Source: Fluviicola sp. (GTDB lineage: Bacteria; Bacteroidota; Bacteroidia; Flavobacteriales_D; Crocinitomicaceae). Taken from it: 64,000 nucleotides of DNA. The notes below the pieces were generated by a model. The model saw only the letters and a list, made by a program, of their open reading frames with translations, searched no databases and was not told where the DNA came from. The stretch covers positions 186,001 to 250,000 of the forward strand of contig NZ_JBCNJT010000001.1 of NCBI RefSeq assembly GCF_039596395.1, given 5' to 3'. The position numbers were made by a program, and so were the translations under genes. Positions 1 through 10,810 of the stretch are shown piece after piece; the stretch's first letter is position 1, and the number at the start of each line of letters is the position of its first letter.

Positions 1-846
1 CAAATCGAGGTAAAAGATCCATTGCGCATTAACTCGGCGCTTCTTTATGGGTACAACCCGAAATTACAGATCTTGCCGGTTGCAGTTGCACAAAATGCAC
101 ATAAGCAGGATATCGTTTTCGACGGATTTGAAGATTATTTTTACTACACCTCTCAATTAATGGATGATTATGAACCCCATTTCTCATTTACCACTGACAA
201 ATCTTACAAAGTCGAAATTGCTAATGATGTACGTCACAGTGGGAAGTCTTCAGTAAGGGTTGCACCGGCTAAAGTATTGACGGCAACCCGTTCGATCAAG
301 GCGTTCCAGGAAGCAAAAACCGTTCACGCTGACAATACAACCAACACTGGTCAGACAAAAAGCTGCGATTGTATCAACAATTTTAGTCCTACTCCCGGAG
401 AATATGTGGTGGGCGCATGGTTGAGACAACGTGCTGCCAATACAGGTATTATAAAAGTTGAAATACTGGACGCTTCCAATACATCCCTGCTTTTAACAAC
501 ATTCGGGGCAAGCGGCACAGCACTTGACGGCTGGCAGCGAATAGAAGGTACGTTTACAATACCTGCAGGGGCTGCAACAATCAACGTTTATTTGGTAAAC
601 AATGCCGCAAGCGATGGTACTGAAGTTTATTTTGATGATTTCCGAATACATCCTTTCCAGGCAAGTATGGCAACAACGGTTTATGATCCGGTTACCCTCC
701 TGAAAATCGCTTCGCACGACGGGAATAACTATACTACCTTCTACAACTATGATGAGAATAATCAGCTTGTTCGTGTAAGAGTTGAAACTGCTGAAGGCAT
801 CAAAACAATCAGCGAATCAGAAATGTCTGTTTACAAACAACCATAA
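1..846 (+). CDS. Secreted-type protein, C-terminal part (5' end outside window)
   Basis: The frame is open from the first base and the first possible start in the window (TTG at 22) has no reason to be the true one, so this is the 3' part of a longer gene. The middle (about residues 125-215 of the visible part) has the look of a carbohydrate-binding beta-sandwich: a GWQRIEGTFTIP stretch followed by VYFDDFRI, as in CBM_4_9-like domains. The end, around YNYDENNQLVRVRVETAEG, resembles a single YD-type repeat. The gene stops 9 bp before the giant Rhs gene, so the two are probably co-transcribed. The exact function is unknown. Confidence 0.7.
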   Translation, partial: QIEVKDPLRINSALLYGYNPKLQILPVAVAQNAHKQDIVFDGFEDYFYYTSQLMDDYEPHFSFTTDKSYKVEIANDVRHSGKSSVRVAPAKVLTATRSIKAFQEAKTVHADNTTNTGQTKSCDCINNFSPTPGEYVVGAWLRQRAANTGIIKVEILDASNTSLLLTTFGASGTALDGWQRIEGTFTIPAGAATINVYLVNNAASDGTEVYFDDFRIHPFQASMATTVYDPVTLLKIASHDGNNYTTFYNYDENNQLVRVRVETAEGIKTISESEMSVYKQP

Positions 847-855
847 TCCACTTAG

Positions 856-3800
856 ATGAAAACGATTTTAAAATTAATGACCAACAAGCTTCAAAGCTTT
901 TCGCTTTTCATGGCTTTATTCATGGCTGTTTTGGCTCCTGAATATCTGAAGGCTGCAGACGAACGTGCAATTAACACCGCTCCGGTAGCTGCCAGTACTT
1001 CTTTTTGGGTATACGACGGACGCTATTCCGATATGGCTCTAAATCCGAGTACCTGGTCCTCCTCCTTTACCAATAAAAAGGTTACGAATATTGTAAGAGT
1101 TTCTACGCTACCGGGACTTACAGCCAATTTTGACGTGAAGGTAAATGTCACCATCCTGAGTATGAAATGGGACCCTGCAACTCTGAGTTTTGTTCCTTCT
1201 ACCATAACGACCGATTTACAGGTGGGATCTTCAACAACAGGAACAAATAGTATCAATGATAAACAGGCGATTGTTCTTCAGGACGCACATGCTGTAAAAG
1301 TTACCATTAACTCTGTCAATTTTGTTTCGGGTTCAACTGCTCTCAGTAATCTGACCATTACTTCAGAAATTATTGTGGACAGGCAGTATTTTATGAATAC
1401 TACTGCGGTAACCGGACTGTCACATACTCCGTCTGCTGCGTCACTCATTTTGACGGCTTCCGAACTGGACCTGAACTGGGATTACAAAGCCGGGGCAGAA
1501 TGGTACGAACTGGAATATGTGCATATCAGTAAATTAGGCTATGGAACGGCGGTTTTACTATTGAATGACCCAACGCTGAACTACAATTATTACCTGAACT
1601 CCACCCGGGTGGAAGTAAAGGGGAATCACTATACGATTCCAAAAATCTATGATAAAGGATTTCTGCTTTACCGTGTACGGGCAATCGGGTTTAACGGATC
1701 TGCTTACAGCAGTCGTGTAGAATCCAACTGGACTTCCGTTGAAAGTGGACTTTTGACCGCGCATACCGCTGCGAATGTGATCGACATAGACAACGATTAT
1801 GATTCCCAGATGAACTGGTCCCACATAGCAACATTTGCGGAAGATGGTAAACGCGGAGACGTTCTCAACTATGCAGATGGTATGGGTCGGGGCCGTCAAA
1901 GTGTTTCGTCGAATAAAGCGACTAACCAGGTGGTGATCAATAACATTTATTTTGATGAAATGGGCCGGCCTGCTGTTAGCGATCTTCCTACTCCGATGGA
2001 TATGACTGTCTTTAATCACCAGCCGAATTTCAACCGGGCTGATGACGTGTCAAATACAACTTTCAATTATACGGTTTTTGATGCATCCGTAACAAGTTGT
2101 GCGGCTGTACCCAATGCATTTTCAACTTCCTATGGAGCCGGAAAATATTATTCAGCAAACAACCCCGATAAAGATGGTGCAAATGCAGGGATTCCGGATG
2201 CTGAAGGATTCCCTTATAACCGCATTACCTATAAAAAAGATTTGCTCGACAGGGTAGATAGAGAAGGGGCTGCCGGAAACACCTTAAAAACCAATGGTGG
2301 TAAAGAAGTTCGTTATATAGATCTGACCTCTGAACAGGAAGAACTGAACCTTCTTTTCGGCTCGGATATAGGCTGGTCTGCACATTACCAGAAATCGGCA
2401 GTTATCGATCAGAACGGACAAGCAATGGTCAGCTATACTGATATGGTCGGACGAACAGTGGCAACATACTTGACAGGACCTACACCACTTTCATTGGATG
2501 CACTTCCTGACAATGTAGTAACAACTTCTACTTCTTCCCTGATTACTAATGGAGTTGGAGATGTGGATAACCCGGCAGGGCCTTCTTCTTCTTTGTCCTA
2601 TACCAAACTGGTTACAAATACGGGTAATTATTCCTTTCATTATGGATTTACTCCACAGGAATATACCAAAGTATGTGGCTCCAATTCGATCTGCCTGGAC
2701 TGTGTATATGATTTCAATATGAAAATCACCGATGAATGCGGAACGGTTTATTTCAACAAAACCAAAAAGATCAGCGGAGAAAACCTGGATGCAGCATGCA
2801 GTGTAGAAACATTTTCAGCGGATACTACCGTTTTCCTGAATAGTCAGATCGGTCAGCTTACCGGTGTAAGTTATATCATTACGAAAAACTTATCTGTAAA
2901 CAAGGATGCTATTGACGATTACTGGTGTTATTACCTGGAAGTTGCCTGTATCGATGATGTACCGGATATCTTCAACGAATTGTACGATGATGCTGCATTC
3001 ACAGATTGTGAGCCGATGCTTACGAGTACTGAAACCGGGCCGTGTGATACCTGGAGAGATATCATGCTGGAAGACATGTCACCGGGAGGGCAGTATGCAG
3101 CTTATACGCTCAATGGAACCGCTTATACTTATACAGATCCGGTTTCGATCCTGAATCTTTCCGGTACCGGAACCAAATATAATACTGTGACTTATGAAGA
3201 TGCGTTTGGAGCACCGATCACGGTTGTAAATAACGCCGGGGCTACGGTTTCCCCTGCCGCACTTCCTGAAGCTGAATTCATTGAGAAGTTCCAACCTGAA
3301 TGGGCGTTATCCCTGCTTCCATTGCACCCGGAATATTGTTTCTACAGAAATTGCGTAGTAGCAAACTCCGGTCCATCATTAGCTTTTGATGAAGCTATGT
3401 TGAATACACATTCTTTCCAGGATGCTTACAATGCGGGGTACTTCAATCCGGTTCCGGGTGGTACTATCGTTAGTAATCTGACTGATTTCATCGGGGCGGC
3501 TTCAACAAGTGATCCTTATTTTTCAGCTCATCCAACTGCGGCAAGTTCAATGAACACTAAGATGGACGATTACATCGTGGTAGGAGGAGTTACTTTTTCC
3601 ATGTGGGAATACGCGATCCTTTTGGCTATGCCTTGTACGGATCCTGCCCCTCAGAATTGTTTGCGCAGCAAATCCATCGAATCCTGTTCCCTGGATTATC
3701 TCTGGATGGAATTCCGCAGGTTATACCTGGAGGCAAAGCGCAATGTCATGTACGAGAATCCTACCTATACCTGTTCGGACAACTGTACGATCGGAGTTTC

Positions 3801-6800
3801 CGGAACGTATGCGGCCAAGCAACGCAGATGGCCATGCTGGAATGACTTGCTGGCAGGTAACCCGAATTTAAGCGATCCGGCTGCGGATTACAGCAATGCG
3901 ATCCAAACGATGTGTGATGAAACATGTACCGAATACGCGGATGAATGGCTGGTAAAACTGGCTGGATGTTCCATTTCTCCTTCTATTCTGACTGCTTTGC
4001 GTCAGGACCTGATCAACTTGTGTAAAAGTGGGTGTTCTGCGAGCAATCCACAAGGATTTGCCAGCGATATGAGTGGAAACACCATCAATACCGTCCTGGC
4101 TTCTTATGGCATTGCCGAAACAGATCTGTGCAGCGAGTTATTGATCTCGGAACCTGGCCTGTACCAGAGTCCGGAATCCGTGTTTGATGAAGTACAGGTG
4201 CCTTTGGATGTCTGCGGATGTGACGCTGTGATGCAGGCACAAACGGATTTGACGGCTTACCTGGCTACAAATCCTTCGCCAGTATTGTATAGTACCGTGG
4301 AAGAAATGCTCGCACACAATACAGGCATCTCTGTCGAAGAAGCGGATCCTTTGCTTTGTGCTTGTGATAAGGTTAAGAATGATACCCAAAAGGAATATGT
4401 TTGGGAACCGGGAAATACAATCACCCAGGAGGCTCTTGATGTATTCCATTACCAAATTCCGGCGGCTTTGTCTTGCGAAGATGCAAACTGTCCGGATTGT
4501 GAAACAGTTGATGCAGCGATGGATAACCTGGAAGGAAGATTCCCCAATTTGAGCTCTTCTCCGAATTATACAGTGATTGTTACCAATTACCTGAATAATC
4601 TTTACGATAAGGACTACGACTTCTTCCAGTACCAGGATTTCTTCGCAATGTGCAATGCTGCAACTACTACGTTTTGTTCAGAAAACCCGGCAACAAAAGG
4701 ATTCCTGGACATGCTGACACTTTTGGCATACCGCGGACAGTTTACATCGGCCACACCGATTGACCTGTTTACTAACAATGCGGTATACGAATACGGAACC
4801 ATCAGTGATTACTTACCGGCACCGGGTACGGCAGATTACACCTTCTCCCTTTCCGGCACTACGGCTACATTAACTTTTGGAACCGGAAGTGAAACCTGCA
4901 CTGCAACGATTACAAATCCGGACGGTATCGACTACGCTTCGATTCTTTCCTTCGACCTGATCGGGAATAATACCCCGGGATGCAGTTCCGACCCGGAGTA
5001 CAGTTTACTGGTTACTTACCTGGATTGCGGACAAAAACGTACAGGGACCCTTACGATCAGCAGCACTTGTTTCTCTTTTTACAACTGTATTTGCGACAAT
5101 TCCGCTGTTACGCTTTGTGATGTTCCGGAACCATTGCCGCTGGAGTTCTGTTATACGAATTTACTGAGTGAATTGTACAACGCGACCATGGATACCTACG
5201 AAGTCGAATTGGCGGAAGCTTACGAACAATTCTCTGCAGAATACCTGGCAAAATGTGCCCAGGCATTCACCAGCGAAAATCTAACAATGACAGGATTCTC
5301 CAATAATTACCAATATACTCTATTCTACTACGATCAGGCAGGAAACCTGGTACGCACAGTTGCTCCTCAGGGAGTCAATATGCTGCTGCCAAGCCAGAAT
5401 GCAGCTGTAAACTACGCCCGTTTGCATGCAAATGATCTGCCAACTCCTGCTCCGCGTGTGATTCCAACCCATACCTTTGAAACGTATTACACCTACAATT
5501 CCTACGACCAGGTAGAGAGCACGGCTAATCCAGACCAGCCTGTGTCAACTGTTTATTACTATGACTTTTACGGACGTGTGGCAGCCAGTCAAAACCCCGA
5601 ACAGGCAGCGGTTAAGATGTATTCTTATGTGTTGTATGATACCCAGGGAAGACCGGTGGAATCCGGGCAGATCTGCCGAGATGTACCTGCCGTATTCCAG
5701 GGACCTCCGGGATATACGCTGAATCCTTTGACGGATGCTGAACTCAAAGCAGACGACCTGGGAGCAGCCTTTAAAGCCTGGGTCTATAACGGAGCGCGTT
5801 CTGAAGTAACCATTACCACTTATGATAAACCGCTTTCAATTACCATTGCCGCTAAATTTAAATCCGGGGTGCAGCAAAACCTGCGCCTGCGTGTGGCCAC
5901 TGTGGCTTATTTTGAGTATGTTCCGCGTCCGATACCGGCCGATTTCTTCAAGACCGGTTATACCTCCGCCATCCATTACTCCTACGATATTCACGGGAAT
6001 GTGATAGAACAACTACAGGACTTGCCTGAACTGGCTCCTGTAAAGCAGGACATCAAGTCTACGCAGTACGATTTCGAACTGATCAGCGGGAATGTGAACA
6101 AGGTAACTTACCAGGCAAACGAGGCAGACCAGTTTATTCATACTTATGATTACGATGTGGTGAATCGTTTGAGTGAAACAAGTACTTCACCGGATGGATA
6201 TACGTATTCCCGCGAAGCACATTACCAGTACTACGATTACGGCCCGCTGGCCCGCAAAGAAATCGGGGAATTGAAAGTACAGGCAGAAGATTATACCTAC
6301 ACGATCAACGGCTGGCTGAAACTGAAGAACGGGACCAAGCTGAATCCGAACTCCGATGCGGGGAAAGACGGCCGCAACGGGTATGAAACTGCCAACACGG
6401 GTGCGCATTTGAACATTCCTGCCGACGTAACGGGGTATACACTCGGTTATTTCGAAGGAGATTACAAACCGATCAGCGGCGGGCTGATGGAACTTCCTAC
6501 AGCCGGAAGTGCATTCTCTGCCAGTGCTGCCAACCTCTACAACGGGAATATCCGTTTGAGCACAACCGCCATCAAAGATGTGCAGGCAGGAAGCCCGGGG
6601 GTGAACCAGGTTGTTGGCGCCAGTTACCGCTACGACCAGCTGAACCGTCTGAAAGGCATGAAAGCCTACTTTGGATCTTTACTGGATAACGGAACGGCTT
6701 CCAATTGGAATGGAGCAACAACAAGCAATTCCTACAGTTCTGCGATCACTTATGACCGCAACGGGAACATCAAAACAATGAACAGGTATGCTTCTTCTCC

Positions 6801-8919
6801 ATCTGCGATGATGGACCAGCTGACCTACAATTATATCACCAATACCAACAAACTGCACCAGGTAACAGATGGAGCGGGAGCAGCTGCATTTGACGATATC
6901 AGCAATACGCAGAACCCGAATAACTACGTGTACGACAACCTGGGGCAAATGACCAAAGACATTTCCGAGGGAATTACGGATATGGACTGGCGTAAAGGCG
7001 ACCGTAAACTCCGCCAGATGAAGCGCAGTACCAACGTGACCAGCTTCCTGTATGATCCGTTAGGGCGCCGTATTGCAAAAATTTACAAACCGGCCGGTAC
7101 CAATGATAAAACACAATGGGTCTACACCTATTATGCCAACGAATCCAATGGACAAACCATGGCTGTGTATGACATCAAGTACGCGACTAATTATGTATAT
7201 TTAAAAGAACAGCATATCTACGGAGGAGAACGTTTGGGCATGGTTCAATTGAATAAGACCGTTTATGCAAACGGAACCACTTTACCGACGGATAATTATT
7301 CCACCAATACCCTGGGGAATAAACGCTATGAGTTGGTGAACCATTTGGGGAATGTAAATGCGGTGATTACCGACCGGAAAGTGTTGAACAGCAACTATTC
7401 TGCGCTGTCTTATTACTTTGATTTTACCAGCACCGGCAATACCGGTTGGACTACCACCGGTTGTTCGGGGTCAACAGTAGCACTGACCTCCGGAAGATTG
7501 CGGATCACTGCAGGTTCTTCCTGTACTTTTGATACCTACAAGAGCTTCCAGGTAGCACCTTCCGTGCCTTATACGGTAACTTTTGACCTGGACCGCACGG
7601 ACATTGCTAATATGAACGTGCTGATCTATGCAGGAACAACTGCTACCGTGGGATCTGCCAGTTTGCTTACAACCATTACGAACCCGGCAAACGGAACTAT
7701 TTCGTATACGTTTACACCAACTGCTACCCCAACTACCCAGAATTACGTATTTGTGTATTTCAAGAAACTTTCTACAGAGAATAAAACGTTCTTTATTGAT
7801 AACCTGCAAATCCAGAGTGCCGCTTCTTCACCGTATGCTGCGGTTACCGTAATGAGCTCGGATTATTACCCGTTTGGAATGCAGATGCCGGGCCGCCACA
7901 CCAATGACGACAAGTACCGCTACGGCTACAACGGCATGGAGAAAGACAAGGAAATGCACGGTGAAGGAAATTCGTATACTACTGAATTTAGACAATACGA
8001 CCCAAGATTGGGGCGCTGGCTGAGTTTAGATCCGTTGATGGGGGAATTTCCATGGATGAGCCCTTATGTGGCATTTGATAATAATCCGATTTTGTATATT
8101 GATCCTTATGGTTTAGAAAGCACTTCAAAACCTGGAGGTGGCTTCCATAAACGAAAACATAGATGGACTCATTTAAGAGGGAATGATAAATTCGGATCCA
8201 TTGCAAAAAGAATTGTAGGTGGTATTGTGCGTGGTTTTCAAACTTTAGTGAGAGCCCTGCATGGAGGAAAGCATGCTAGAATACCAATGTCTGCAGGACA
8301 TAGAAGGTCTACTTTTACAAAAACGATTACTATCAATATGCGAGCCGACAGAACAGAATACCTGATGTTGAGAGGAGAAGATGGTGAGGGTCTTTTACCT
8401 TCCGATCGCATAATCTCAATTACCGCAACATCCATTGGAGACAAACAACGACGTCAGTATTGGCCATTTGGACCAGCTTTTGAAATTACATCATGGAATG
8501 AAAAAAAATACAAATTTGAAGGAATCGGTATGAATTCCGGTTGGTTCAGTAAATTAGTAGAAAATAATACAGGATTGGCAGGAAATGTTGCGGGGACGCA
8601 TTATATTCCAATGTTACCTATTGTAATGGCAGCAGGTTATACCGTGATTAAAGGGGCATTGGCAGGAATTGATTTAACAATGAAATTAGTTCAATTGATT
8701 ACTTACGGTACAGAAGCATTGTTTACCCTTGAGGCTTTTAAACTCATAAGGAATCAAAATTTGAGTTTTTTGCCTTTCTGGAAGCAACAACCAGACTTGT
8801 TGAAAATTGATACAAAAGGAAAACAAAATCAAAGTATTGATATTACTATAAAGTATAGACGTATCGATAAGACTAAACCTAGGGGATTACTAAATCGCCT
8901 TTTAGACATGGGATTGTAA
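856..8919 (+). CDS. Giant Rhs/YD-repeat protein with unique C-terminal domain
   Basis: This 2687-residue protein has an N-terminal signal peptide (about residues 1-33). A long beta-rich and Cys-rich region follows (about 600-1550, many CxxC-like pairs), then YD-type repeats (YYYDFYGRV, YDTQGRPVESG, YDNLGQMTK, YDPLGRRIAK). The Rhs-associated core lies at about 2355-2420 (RYGYNGMEKD, EFRQYDPRLGRWLSLDPL) and ends in DPYGLE. Such shells normally enclose a C-terminal polymorphic domain. Here the last ~267 residues begin with a Lys/Arg/His-rich stretch and later hold a hydrophobic segment (about 2575-2630). I recognise no toxin family or catalytic motif there. No obvious immunity gene follows; the next gene encodes a secreted protein. 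The role may be contact toxin or surface structure. Confidence 0.88.
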   Translation: MKTILKLMTNKLQSFSLFMALFMAVLAPEYLKAADERAINTAPVAASTSFWVYDGRYSDMALNPSTWSSSFTNKKVTNIVRVSTLPGLTANFDVKVNVTILSMKWDPATLSFVPSTITTDLQVGSSTTGTNSINDKQAIVLQDAHAVKVTINSVNFVSGSTALSNLTITSEIIVDRQYFMNTTAVTGLSHTPSAASLILTASELDLNWDYKAGAEWYELEYVHISKLGYGTAVLLLNDPTLNYNYYLNSTRVEVKGNHYTIPKIYDKGFLLYRVRAIGFNGSAYSSRVESNWTSVESGLLTAHTAANVIDIDNDYDSQMNWSHIATFAEDGKRGDVLNYADGMGRGRQSVSSNKATNQVVINNIYFDEMGRPAVSDLPTPMDMTVFNHQPNFNRADDVSNTTFNYTVFDASVTSCAAVPNAFSTSYGAGKYYSANNPDKDGANAGIPDAEGFPYNRITYKKDLLDRVDREGAAGNTLKTNGGKEVRYIDLTSEQEELNLLFGSDIGWSAHYQKSAVIDQNGQAMVSYTDMVGRTVATYLTGPTPLSLDALPDNVVTTSTSSLITNGVGDVDNPAGPSSSLSYTKLVTNTGNYSFHYGFTPQEYTKVCGSNSICLDCVYDFNMKITDECGTVYFNKTKKISGENLDAACSVETFSADTTVFLNSQIGQLTGVSYIITKNLSVNKDAIDDYWCYYLEVACIDDVPDIFNELYDDAAFTDCEPMLTSTETGPCDTWRDIMLEDMSPGGQYAAYTLNGTAYTYTDPVSILNLSGTGTKYNTVTYEDAFGAPITVVNNAGATVSPAALPEAEFIEKFQPEWALSLLPLHPEYCFYRNCVVANSGPSLAFDEAMLNTHSFQDAYNAGYFNPVPGGTIVSNLTDFIGAASTSDPYFSAHPTAASSMNTKMDDYIVVGGVTFSMWEYAILLAMPCTDPAPQNCLRSKSIESCSLDYLWMEFRRLYLEAKRNVMYENPTYTCSDNCTIGVSGTYAAKQRRWPCWNDLLAGNPNLSDPAADYSNAIQTMCDETCTEYADEWLVKLAGCSISPSILTALRQDLINLCKSGCSASNPQGFASDMSGNTINTVLASYGIAETDLCSELLISEPGLYQSPESVFDEVQVPLDVCGCDAVMQAQTDLTAYLATNPSPVLYSTVEEMLAHNTGISVEEADPLLCACDKVKNDTQKEYVWEPGNTITQEALDVFHYQIPAALSCEDANCPDCETVDAAMDNLEGRFPNLSSSPNYTVIVTNYLNNLYDKDYDFFQYQDFFAMCNAATTTFCSENPATKGFLDMLTLLAYRGQFTSATPIDLFTNNAVYEYGTISDYLPAPGTADYTFSLSGTTATLTFGTGSETCTATITNPDGIDYASILSFDLIGNNTPGCSSDPEYSLLVTYLDCGQKRTGTLTISSTCFSFYNCICDNSAVTLCDVPEPLPLEFCYTNLLSELYNATMDTYEVELAEAYEQFSAEYLAKCAQAFTSENLTMTGFSNNYQYTLFYYDQAGNLVRTVAPQGVNMLLPSQNAAVNYARLHANDLPTPAPRVIPTHTFETYYTYNSYDQVESTANPDQPVSTVYYYDFYGRVAASQNPEQAAVKMYSYVLYDTQGRPVESGQICRDVPAVFQGPPGYTLNPLTDAELKADDLGAAFKAWVYNGARSEVTITTYDKPLSITIAAKFKSGVQQNLRLRVATVAYFEYVPRPIPADFFKTGYTSAIHYSYDIHGNVIEQLQDLPELAPVKQDIKSTQYDFELISGNVNKVTYQANEADQFIHTYDYDVVNRLSETSTSPDGYTYSREAHYQYYDYGPLARKEIGELKVQAEDYTYTINGWLKLKNGTKLNPNSDAGKDGRNGYETANTGAHLNIPADVTGYTLGYFEGDYKPISGGLMELPTAGSAFSASAANLYNGNIRLSTTAIKDVQAGSPGVNQVVGASYRYDQLNRLKGMKAYFGSLLDNGTASNWNGATTSNSYSSAITYDRNGNIKTMNRYASSPSAMMDQLTYNYITNTNKLHQVTDGAGAAAFDDISNTQNPNNYVYDNLGQMTKDISEGITDMDWRKGDRKLRQMKRSTNVTSFLYDPLGRRIAKIYKPAGTNDKTQWVYTYYANESNGQTMAVYDIKYATNYVYLKEQHIYGGERLGMVQLNKTVYANGTTLPTDNYSTNTLGNKRYELVNHLGNVNAVITDRKVLNSNYSALSYYFDFTSTGNTGWTTTGCSGSTVALTSGRLRITAGSSCTFDTYKSFQVAPSVPYTVTFDLDRTDIANMNVLIYAGTTATVGSASLLTTITNPANGTISYTFTPTATPTTQNYVFVYFKKLSTENKTFFIDNLQIQSAASSPYAAVTVMSSDYYPFGMQMPGRHTNDDKYRYGYNGMEKDKEMHGEGNSYTTEFRQYDPRLGRWLSLDPLMGEFPWMSPYVAFDNNPILYIDPYGLESTSKPGGGFHKRKHRWTHLRGNDKFGSIAKRIVGGIVRGFQTLVRALHGGKHARIPMSAGHRRSTFTKTITINMRADRTEYLMLRGEDGEGLLPSDRIISITATSIGDKQRRQYWPFGPAFEITSWNEKKYKFEGIGMNSGWFSKLVENNTGLAGNVAGTHYIPMLPIVMAAGYTVIKGALAGIDLTMKLVQLITYGTEALFTLEAFKLIRNQNLSFLPFWKQQPDLLKIDTKGKQNQSIDITIKYRRIDKTKPRGLLNRLLDMGL

Positions 8920-8934
8920 ATTTTTTAATAGGTA

Positions 8935-10008
8935 ATGAAATTAGTATTGTTTGTTAGCTTTTTACCTTTTTTTATTAATGCACAAAATCTGGTCATAAAT
9001 CCAGGTTTTGAAAAGGTGGAATCTATCCCGCTACTCTATGGGAGTAGCGGGAATCTGCCTAATGATATGAATTGGTGGGCAGCAAATAATGCAACAATTG
9101 ATTTATATAGCCTGAGAACAATGAATAGCCTTGTTAAAGATTCTTTTCTCATGACACCATTCCATGGTGACAATTACTTAGGTGCAATAGTTAGTGAGAA
9201 ATCAGTTATCAATTACGGTGAGATCTTGCAAGGAGAATTGACTCAAAAATTACAGAAAAATAAAAGCTACCTGATTGGAGCATATTTAAGGTTCGGAGTT
9301 TTATCCATGTATAAAAGCAGTGATTACTCCTTTGGTGTTTCTAAGAAAAAACAATATGAAAAGCTTTTTTTTAAACGGTATTTAATACGTAAAACCCTTA
9401 AAAATATCTCCAGAGATTCAATTCCGGATGTATGGAAATTCAACTCCTCTATCTACAAGGCTCACGGAAATGAAAAATATGTGGTATTTGGTAATTTAAG
9501 ACAGCGAATAAATATTCCGAATACCATTCAGGCTAATCCTGCAGTTTTGAATTTAAAAAGCGGCTTGATCAATCATGCCTATGTGGATATTGACGATATT
9601 TTTGTAATTGAAATACCTGAAAATTACGATTCAATAAAAAAAGAAACCTTTCACTTCTCATTCAACCAGAAATTGAGTTTGCTTCCGTCAGTAGGGGATT
9701 CTGTTTTTACATATTCACAGGGATTTTATAAAGAACAATGGAAATTAACGGACTCCATGTCCAATACCTTAAACGAATTGGTAAATTACTTGAAATTAAA
9801 TCCATTTATTACTGTTGAATTATCGATTCCTTTAAATGCGGAATCAAAAATGTCACAACTTGACAGGCTGAAGAACAAACGTCTCCAATCCCTCGAACTG
9901 TATTTTGAAAAAAAAGGGGTCAGTTTTAACCGCATACATCTTAGCTGGAATGAGACTACTGAACGATCTTGTGTGGTAGTTAAAATTCATGATGTATTAT
10001 TGCATTGA
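8935..10008 (+). CDS. Secreted protein with degenerate OmpA-like C-terminus
   Basis: The 357-residue product starts 15 bp after the Rhs gene and has a signal peptide (MKLVLFVSFLPFFINAQ). The N-terminal part (NLVINPGFEKVE, then GDNYLGAI) resembles the beta-sandwich 'PGFE' domains found in Bacteroidota surface proteins. The last ~90 residues (VELSIPLNAE..., LDRLKNKRLQSLELYFEKKGVSFNRI) recall the peptidoglycan-binding OmpA fold, in which a helix with repeated R/K residues precedes a GI-type strand, but the canonical NxxLSxxRA motif is altered. Base composition is more AT-rich than the Rhs core and resembles the Rhs C-terminal region. A role as an envelope partner of the Rhs protein is inferred from position. 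Confidence 0.6.
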   Translation: MKLVLFVSFLPFFINAQNLVINPGFEKVESIPLLYGSSGNLPNDMNWWAANNATIDLYSLRTMNSLVKDSFLMTPFHGDNYLGAIVSEKSVINYGEILQGELTQKLQKNKSYLIGAYLRFGVLSMYKSSDYSFGVSKKKQYEKLFFKRYLIRKTLKNISRDSIPDVWKFNSSIYKAHGNEKYVVFGNLRQRINIPNTIQANPAVLNLKSGLINHAYVDIDDIFVIEIPENYDSIKKETFHFSFNQKLSLLPSVGDSVFTYSQGFYKEQWKLTDSMSNTLNELVNYLKLNPFITVELSIPLNAESKMSQLDRLKNKRLQSLELYFEKKGVSFNRIHLSWNETTERSCVVVKIHDVLLH

Positions 10009-10138
10009 TGATTAGGGTATTGTAATCATCATTATTCCAATCCGGTTTCTCAAACAGACATTTTCGACAGTACTGAATGAAAGAGAATGGAAAGAAGGGT
10101 TTATAAGTTGGGATGAAGCGATGGAGTAATTCAAAACC

Positions 10139-10810
10139 TCACTTCTCCTTATCAAACCACCTTTTGCCCATCGTATAGTAAAAACTGATAGATCCGAAGT
10201 CTGAAAAAGTTCTTATAGGGTAAGTCGTACCATTGCTAAGTTCTCTGTCGAAATGAAGTTGGGTGAGGTATCCGTAAACACCGATCCGGAAATAATCCAT
10301 ACCGAATTCCAATCCGAAAACAGGCGTGTTGTAATTGTATTCGCTTCGTACCAGGCGATAACCACCCAATACAGATACATGGAATAGTTCCCAAAGTTTG
10401 CAACGTACATAGAGCAATCCGCTGAGATCCATGACTAACGTACTAACTTGTTTATGAGCTTCGAGTGTATTCCAGTTCACGCGCTCGTTGCTCCTCAGGA
10501 TCCCGATACCGAATTTGGGTTCCGCTCCAAAACTCACTCGTCCGATCTTTGCAAACGGAACGGATATCCCGATTTGTCCCATGAAGGTATTGCAGGTATA
10601 AGCCTTGGTTTCGGTACTGAAATTGTTTCCGTAAGTTACCTCGTCTTCATTCCAGGATTGGTTGTAATAGCCCATAGTGGGAGGGACCATTTCATTATTC
10701 GTCATAGTAACGCGTCCCAGGTTTGCTGCAAAAAGCACCCGGAAATGATCGTCCTGCGAAAAGCTGCTGAATGAACAGAAGATAGCAATCAGTAAAACGG
10801 TAATTCTCAT
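10139..10810 (-). CDS. Predicted outer-membrane beta-barrel protein
   Basis: This 223-residue protein has a clear signal peptide (MRITVLLIAIFCSFSSFSQ). It is rich in aromatic residues and alternating strands (LFHVSVLGGYRLV, GMDYFRIGVYGYLTQLHF, SISFYYTMGKRWF), as expected for a small outer-membrane barrel. The start overlaps the stop of the upstream lipoprotein gene (ATGA type), so both come from one transcript. No specific family is recognised. Confidence 0.6.
   Translation of the reverse strand: MRITVLLIAIFCSFSSFSQDDHFRVLFAANLGRVTMTNNEMVPPTMGYYNQSWNEDEVTYGNNFSTETKAYTCNTFMGQIGISVPFAKIGRVSFGAEPKFGIGILRSNERVNWNTLEAHKQVSTLVMDLSGLLYVRCKLWELFHVSVLGGYRLVRSEYNYNTPVFGLEFGMDYFRIGVYGYLTQLHFDRELSNGTTYPIRTFSDFGSISFYYTMGKRWFDKEK

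Noticed and set aside
8935-10008. Immunity protein for the Rhs C-terminal domain
   Set aside because: The product has a clear signal peptide and envelope-type domains, unlike typical small cytosolic immunity proteins.
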